A DNA stretch of 64,000 nt from Eubacterium plexicaudatum ASF492 (GTDB lineage Bacteria > Bacillota > Clostridia > Lachnospirales > Lachnospiraceae), in contig NZ_AQFT02000001.1 in the NCBI RefSeq assembly GCF_000364225.2, positions 1,798,001 to 1,862,000 on the forward strand, written 5' to 3'. A model generated the notes under the pieces. It was not told where the DNA came from. It did not search any database and saw only the letters and a list, made by a program, of their open reading frames with translations. The position numbers and the translations under genes were made by a program. How positions within the stretch are numbered: the first letter of the stretch is position 1; each line of letters begins with the position of its first letter. Shown here one piece after another: positions 60,316 to 64,000 of this stretch.

Positions 60316-61372
60316 TTACCGGAACCTTATCTGAAAGCGCTTTCCTGTTTCATGCCTGTGTTCTGATAACTTTATATTCTGGAATGATTCAAATATCCGG
60401 CTGTGCTTTTCCGACAGGGACAGCGCTGTGCTTTTCCAGAGTTTTTCCCACGCCTCCATTATCTGGGATATCATATGCCCGATCTGTATCAGGTAATAAT
60501 GGTTTTTCAATGCCTGATAGTTCCTGCTGAATAAATGTTCCAGATAATATCCGTGTTTTTTCTGCGCGTTAAAGCCTTCGTTTTCTATTTTCCACCGCCT
60601 CCTTCCGGCTTCCACCAGTGCAGCCACATTTTTCTGATTAACGGGAAGGTCCGTCAGAAACAGGAACCCTGCCTTTATGTTTTCTGTCTCCCCTTTCCTG
60701 CTTCCCTTTTTTATCAGCACATCCCGCTCCTCCCTGTATTCTGCAATGTTTACCTTATGACCGTTATAATCAATGTCCGTAACGAAATCATGCCAGCATG
60801 TTCCGTTAATGAGTTCCTGTTTCCGGCAGTTTTTCTCTGTTTTTTTCAGCCTGCCGTATTCATCTGAAACCGTCGGAATGCTGCCTTCCTTATACCGCAG
60901 AATATAGCGCCATCCGCTGTCGCGGCATTTTATGAAAAAATTCTCACATGCATAAAGGCTGTCTGCGCAAAGGCAGACAGGAAGCTTTGGAAATTCTTTC
61001 TTAAGCCGTTCCATCAGTCTGTAGCATGCTTTCAGCTCACAGTCCTGTTTTTCTGCTTCTTCCCCGCCGGTATTTTCTACAAATTCTGTCATAATGCTTA
61101 CAATAATGTCCGGATGGAGAACAATTTTGCTTCCAGTATATAATAGTAATATTCCGTATACTCCCTGCCAGTCCCCTTATTATGAACCCTGTACAGGCTT
61201 TTTGCATCCAGTTTTCTGCGGCTGCTGTGAATCTGCGTCCCGTCTGCAATCACCTGCCAGTATCTGTTCCGGATTCGTGCACCTGCAAATGCGCGGCTGC
61301 GCACCAGCCTGTATACAAGCCGGCAGACAGTATCCTGCAGTTCTTCCGGATCCAGCCTTTCAAGGTATTTAT
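60316..61372 (-). pseudogene. IS4-like transposase, C-terminal part
   Basis: Continues the N-terminal part at 63421-63738. Begins KYLERLDPEELQDTVCRLV and includes VIADGTQIHSSRRKLDAKS, LCADSLYACENF and RRRWKIENEGFNAQKKHGYYLEHLF, the three acidic-residue motifs of an IS4-type DDE transposase. One A is lost near 61115. About 350 codons. Confidence 0.85.
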
Positions 61373-61683
61373 TTGTTACCATGCCGCCTACGGCGGCACA
61401 AATGATAATGAAAGCTGTCAACTTTCCGTTTTCAGTTTATATAAGCCATAAATTGTAGTATCCTTGTTTCAGGAACATCGGTACACTACAGAGCACGTTA
61501 TAACGTCTGGAGATCCAGAGCCCGAAAGGTTATCAGTCGCCGCTATCCTTCCTGCATAAATGATTGGTGATTTTAAAACCCGTATACTTATGAATATGCC
61601 CGCTCCAACAGGGTTCCCGCAGGGATAGCAGTCAATGCCGGTATTCCCGTTTCAGCCCTGCCATTTTGGAAAGGAGACAGAAC
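61373..61683 (+). ncRNA. Candidate bridge RNA of the IS110 element
   Basis: The 311 bases before the transposase have no gene but several hairpin arms (for example CGTTATAACG near 61497-61506 and GGTTCCCGCAGGGATAGC region). IS110-group elements such as IS621 express their guide RNA from this left end. The two internal loops that would pair with target and donor cannot be drawn reliably by eye. Confidence 0.5.
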
Positions 61684-63234
61684 ATGGCAGTTAAGAACAA
61701 TAGAAACCAGGTGAAACATCTCAAATCCGGAGGTTCCTACTCCTCCGAAGAACTGCGGTTCCTGAGATTAGACGACGGCACCACGGTTGTCCATTCAGCG
61801 GATGGGGATATCAGGCGCCCCGTCTGTGCAGCTATTGACGTGCACAAAGAAATCCTGATGGCAGCCGTCTGTAAAACCGACACGGAGACGCTCAAGGCAA
61901 CCTTTTACGTCAGGAAGTTTACAACAATGAACAGCGATATCCGCAGCATGGCCCTCTGGCTGAAAGAGTACGGTGTGCAGGATGTCTGCATGGAGTCGAC
62001 CGGGAAATACTGGATCCCTGTATTCAACATCCCAGAGCAGAACAGCATAAAACCCATTCTGACTCATCCCAAATATGTGAAACAGGCAAAGGGACAGAAA
62101 ACGGATTTCCGGGACGCCGTCCATATGGCCAGCATGTTCCGTATGGATCTGGTCGTTTCCTCATACATCCCGCCTGCCGACATCCGTGACCTCCGGGAAC
62201 TGTGCCGTTACCGGCTTAAGCTTACCTATATGCGGACTTCTGAGAAGAACCGTTTCCAGAACTCCATGACAATCTCAAAGGTGCGGCTGGACAGTGTGTT
62301 CTCAGACCCGTTTGGAAAATCGGCATCCGCCATCATGGAGTACCTCATCTCCACGGAGCCAGACGAAGTCAGCGACGATGAAATCCTGCGCCTGATATAC
62401 AGACGGGGCAATATGAAGGCATCAGATGAAGACATCCTGGACAGCATCCACGGCTATGAATTCATTGGTGTACAGCGGGACAAGCTTCAGATCATCAGCC
62501 TGCACCTTTCCCAGATTGAAGAATGCATCGGCCTGATCGACAGGAAGCTGGAATACTACCGCCAGAAATATACCGGCATCATCCGGCATCTCACTACGAT
62601 GGTCGGGATCACGCCGGCATCCGCCTTATACATCCTTGGCGAGATCGGCACGGACATGTCCGTCTGGCGGGATGACGCCTCCCTTGCATGCCGGGCAGGC
62701 CTTTCACCCGCAAACAACGCAAGCGCAGGGAAGAAGAAATCTACCAGGATAGGAAACGGCGGCCATTACCTCAAGCCGCTGCTCGTCCAGTGTGCGCTTG
62801 CCGCCGTGAAGAGCACGAAGAAAGATCCGTACTTCCGCCGTAAATACGAAACGCTGAAAAAGCGCCGGGGGCACAAAAAGGCCATCATTGCCATAGCGAG
62901 GAAGATGCTCGTGGCAATTTACCACATGATCCGGGATGATGCGGACTTCCTCCCTGTTGACCATAGGGAAATCATACAGAATACTAAAACCACAAAAGGG
63001 CTGAACTTAAAAAATGTCATCGCTTTCTTAAAAGACCAGGGAGCCGATGATGACACGATCCGTCTGGTAGAAGTGCAATGCTCCGGCAAAGTGCCGGAAA
63101 CCGCGGATGCCTGTGGTAAAGCATCTGCTGACAAAGAGGCAAAAGAAAAGCAATCCGCTTCAGAATGCGCAGATGCATTTCAACCAATACAGGAATCTGT
63201 AAACGGGAGTCCGGTACTTATCTCCGGCTCCTAA
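61684..63234 (+). CDS. IS110-family transposase
   Basis: 516 residues from ATG 61684, set by AAAGGAG. RuvC-like domain: AAIDVHKEILMAAV, CMESTGKYWIPV, KTDFRDAVHMASM. C-terminal domain: MVGITPASALYILGEIG, CRAGLSPANNASAGKKKSTRIGNG with the conserved serine region. An extra 70-residue polar tail ends the protein. No frameshift: together with its complete ends the element may be active. Confidence 0.95.
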   Translation: MAVKNNRNQVKHLKSGGSYSSEELRFLRLDDGTTVVHSADGDIRRPVCAAIDVHKEILMAAVCKTDTETLKATFYVRKFTTMNSDIRSMALWLKEYGVQDVCMESTGKYWIPVFNIPEQNSIKPILTHPKYVKQAKGQKTDFRDAVHMASMFRMDLVVSSYIPPADIRDLRELCRYRLKLTYMRTSEKNRFQNSMTISKVRLDSVFSDPFGKSASAIMEYLISTEPDEVSDDEILRLIYRRGNMKASDEDILDSIHGYEFIGVQRDKLQIISLHLSQIEECIGLIDRKLEYYRQKYTGIIRHLTTMVGITPASALYILGEIGTDMSVWRDDASLACRAGLSPANNASAGKKKSTRIGNGGHYLKPLLVQCALAAVKSTKKDPYFRRKYETLKKRRGHKKAIIAIARKMLVAIYHMIRDDADFLPVDHREIIQNTKTTKGLNLKNVIAFLKDQGADDDTIRLVEVQCSGKVPETADACGKASADKEAKEKQSASECADAFQPIQESVNGSPVLISGS

Positions 63235-63420
63235 CAGGGTCGTACCCTAAATCATCATCAAAAAGATCCTGCGATGGCAGCTGCTACAGCCTAAAACGAA
63301 TTGCTGTAGCTTATTTTACCATACCGTATCCCGTTTGAAAAGAGCCCCTTTGATGGGGAGGGGGATTTTATGCCCTTTTGACATCTTCTTAAGCCACAAA
63401 GCTTTCATACTTTTATTTAT

Positions 63421-63738
63421 CGTTTCCCAGTAAGGAATTTCATCTGCGGATGCGCTTTCCCCGCACATTTCCCAGATATTCTGTATAACTGTATCAGAAT
63501 TAAATTTCTGGCTTGTTTTTCTCATGCTGCTGATATAGAATATAGAAGAAAGGATACGGGTCATGAGAAGTATGACATTGGGATAGGTAATGTAACTCTG
63601 ATTTCTGGGATCTTCTGTCTGTTTTAACAGGCGGGCCAGGTCAGGGAAAAAATGTTTTATAACCTTAACAAGTTCTACTGCAAGATGAAACTGTTCCAGA
63701 TGTTTACGTGCCTCTTTCCGTGTCACTTTTGTTTTCAT
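63421..63738 (-). pseudogene. IS4-like transposase, N-terminal part
   Basis: From ATG 63738: KEARKHLEQFHLAVELVKVIKHFF...YITYPNVILLMTRILSS and EIPYWETIN, where the IS110 element cuts it. The rest is at 60316-61372. Confidence 0.85.
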
Positions 63739-63953
63739 AAAAAAGCCTCCCTTCTTTACGTGGATAATGCGAAAAAATAATTTTGGGTTAATTATATTAT
63801 CGCTTATTTTCCCGCAAAATGGGAGGTTTTTTTGCGAAAAATTTTTAATCGTCAGAGCTGCAGGGATATCTATATGGATAGAGGCAAGCTCAATATACTG
63901 TTATATCGAACTGAAACTTCCTTTTCTATTCTTCTTTGCACGAAAATACAAAT

Positions 63954-63987
63954 AAGGGCAGCATACACTTCGATGTATGCCGCCCTT
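63954..63987. terminator. Bidirectional terminator at the right edge
   Basis: AAGGGCaGCATACA pairs with TGTATGCcGCCCTT around a 6-base loop; one mismatch. The 80 bases before it, after the target duplication, hold no gene. Confidence 0.7.
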
Positions 63988-64000
63988 AATCACATCTGTA

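Larger units (their letters stand above)
61373..63420 (+). mobile_element. IS110-family element inside the IS4-like transposase
   Basis: The interrupted gene is restored by joining WETIN to KYLERL at the repeated TATTTAT (61366-61372 and 63414-63420), so the element is 2048 bases, give or take the shared seven. No terminal inverted repeats, as usual for IS110. Confidence 0.88.
60140..63860 (-). mobile_element. IS4-like element interrupted by an IS110-family element
   Basis: Inverted ends CAGCTCTGACGATTAAA (60140-60156) and its complement (63844-63860), with a 10-bp duplication CAGGGATATC outside both. Without the IS110 insertion it is about 1.67 kb. It lies immediately upstream of the agr-2 regulator. 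Confidence 0.88.

Overview
The window reads as a low-to-moderate GC Firmicute of the class Clostridia, most probably Lachnospiraceae. The evidence is the strong AGGAGG-type ribosome sites, TTGACA/TATAAT promoters, agr-type cyclic-lactone quorum sensing, Tn4451/Tn916-type conjugative-element genes and a partner-switching (RsbW/STAS) module. No rRNA, tRNA or CRISPR array was found. Almost everything is on the minus strand.

Layout. (1) 1-6.9 kb: a signalling/chemotaxis operon read leftwards from two tandem promoters: HD-GYP regulator, hybrid-type sensor kinase, a second REC-HD-GYP protein with a degenerate HD site, CheR, CheB, a CheY-like receiver and the start of CheA. (2) 7-13.5 kb: SPL-like radical SAM protein, a long SIR2 protein (probable anti-phage NADase), HAD hydrolase, and an ECF sigma/anti-sigma pair. 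(3) 14.3-18.6 kb: a partner-switching block (ATPase, gutted SpoIIE-type phosphatase, STAS protein, MATE transporter fused to an RsbW-like ATPase) and a GHKL kinase, bracketed by copies of one IS-like terminal repeat. (4) 18.7-39.7 kb: a defence and mobile-element island with YefM-YoeB, a TOTE-type primase-helicase, an SF1 helicase, AbiH, a HEPN-like protein, Fic with a VbhA-like antitoxin, remnants of conjugative elements and a group II intron, a DUF1016 nuclease and integrases. Three copies of one repeat (24.5, 36.1 and 38.6 kb) divide the island. (5) 40-64 kb: two separate agr-type quorum-sensing loci, each with its own AgrD, AgrB, GHKL kinase and LytTR regulator, riddled with nested insertion sequences (IS110, IS200/IS605, Tn5-like IS4, IS66, another IS4-like element itself split by an IS110).

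How it fits together. Both agr loci carry an unannotated short AgrD precursor upstream of AgrB. Both have pairs of 9-bp direct repeats with an exact 21-bp period in front of agrD, the geometry expected for LytTR (AgrA) binding. The second locus has two such sites; the outer one faces a short gene-less unit ending in a terminator, which resembles an RNAIII-like small RNA. Five cargo genes of unknown function, two with signal peptides, follow the second agrBD pair and are the best candidate for an undescribed quorum-controlled system. Locus 1 continues into a serine acetyltransferase and a phosphopantetheinyl transferase that has been destroyed by nested insertions.

Caution: a large share of genes are broken by single-base deletions, mostly in homopolymers. 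Two copies of the same IS200 transposase carry different deletions of this kind, so most of these frameshifts are probably sequencing errors. I describe such genes as one reading frame and reserve 'pseudogene' for truncations, insertions, internal deletions or stops that homopolymer error does not explain.
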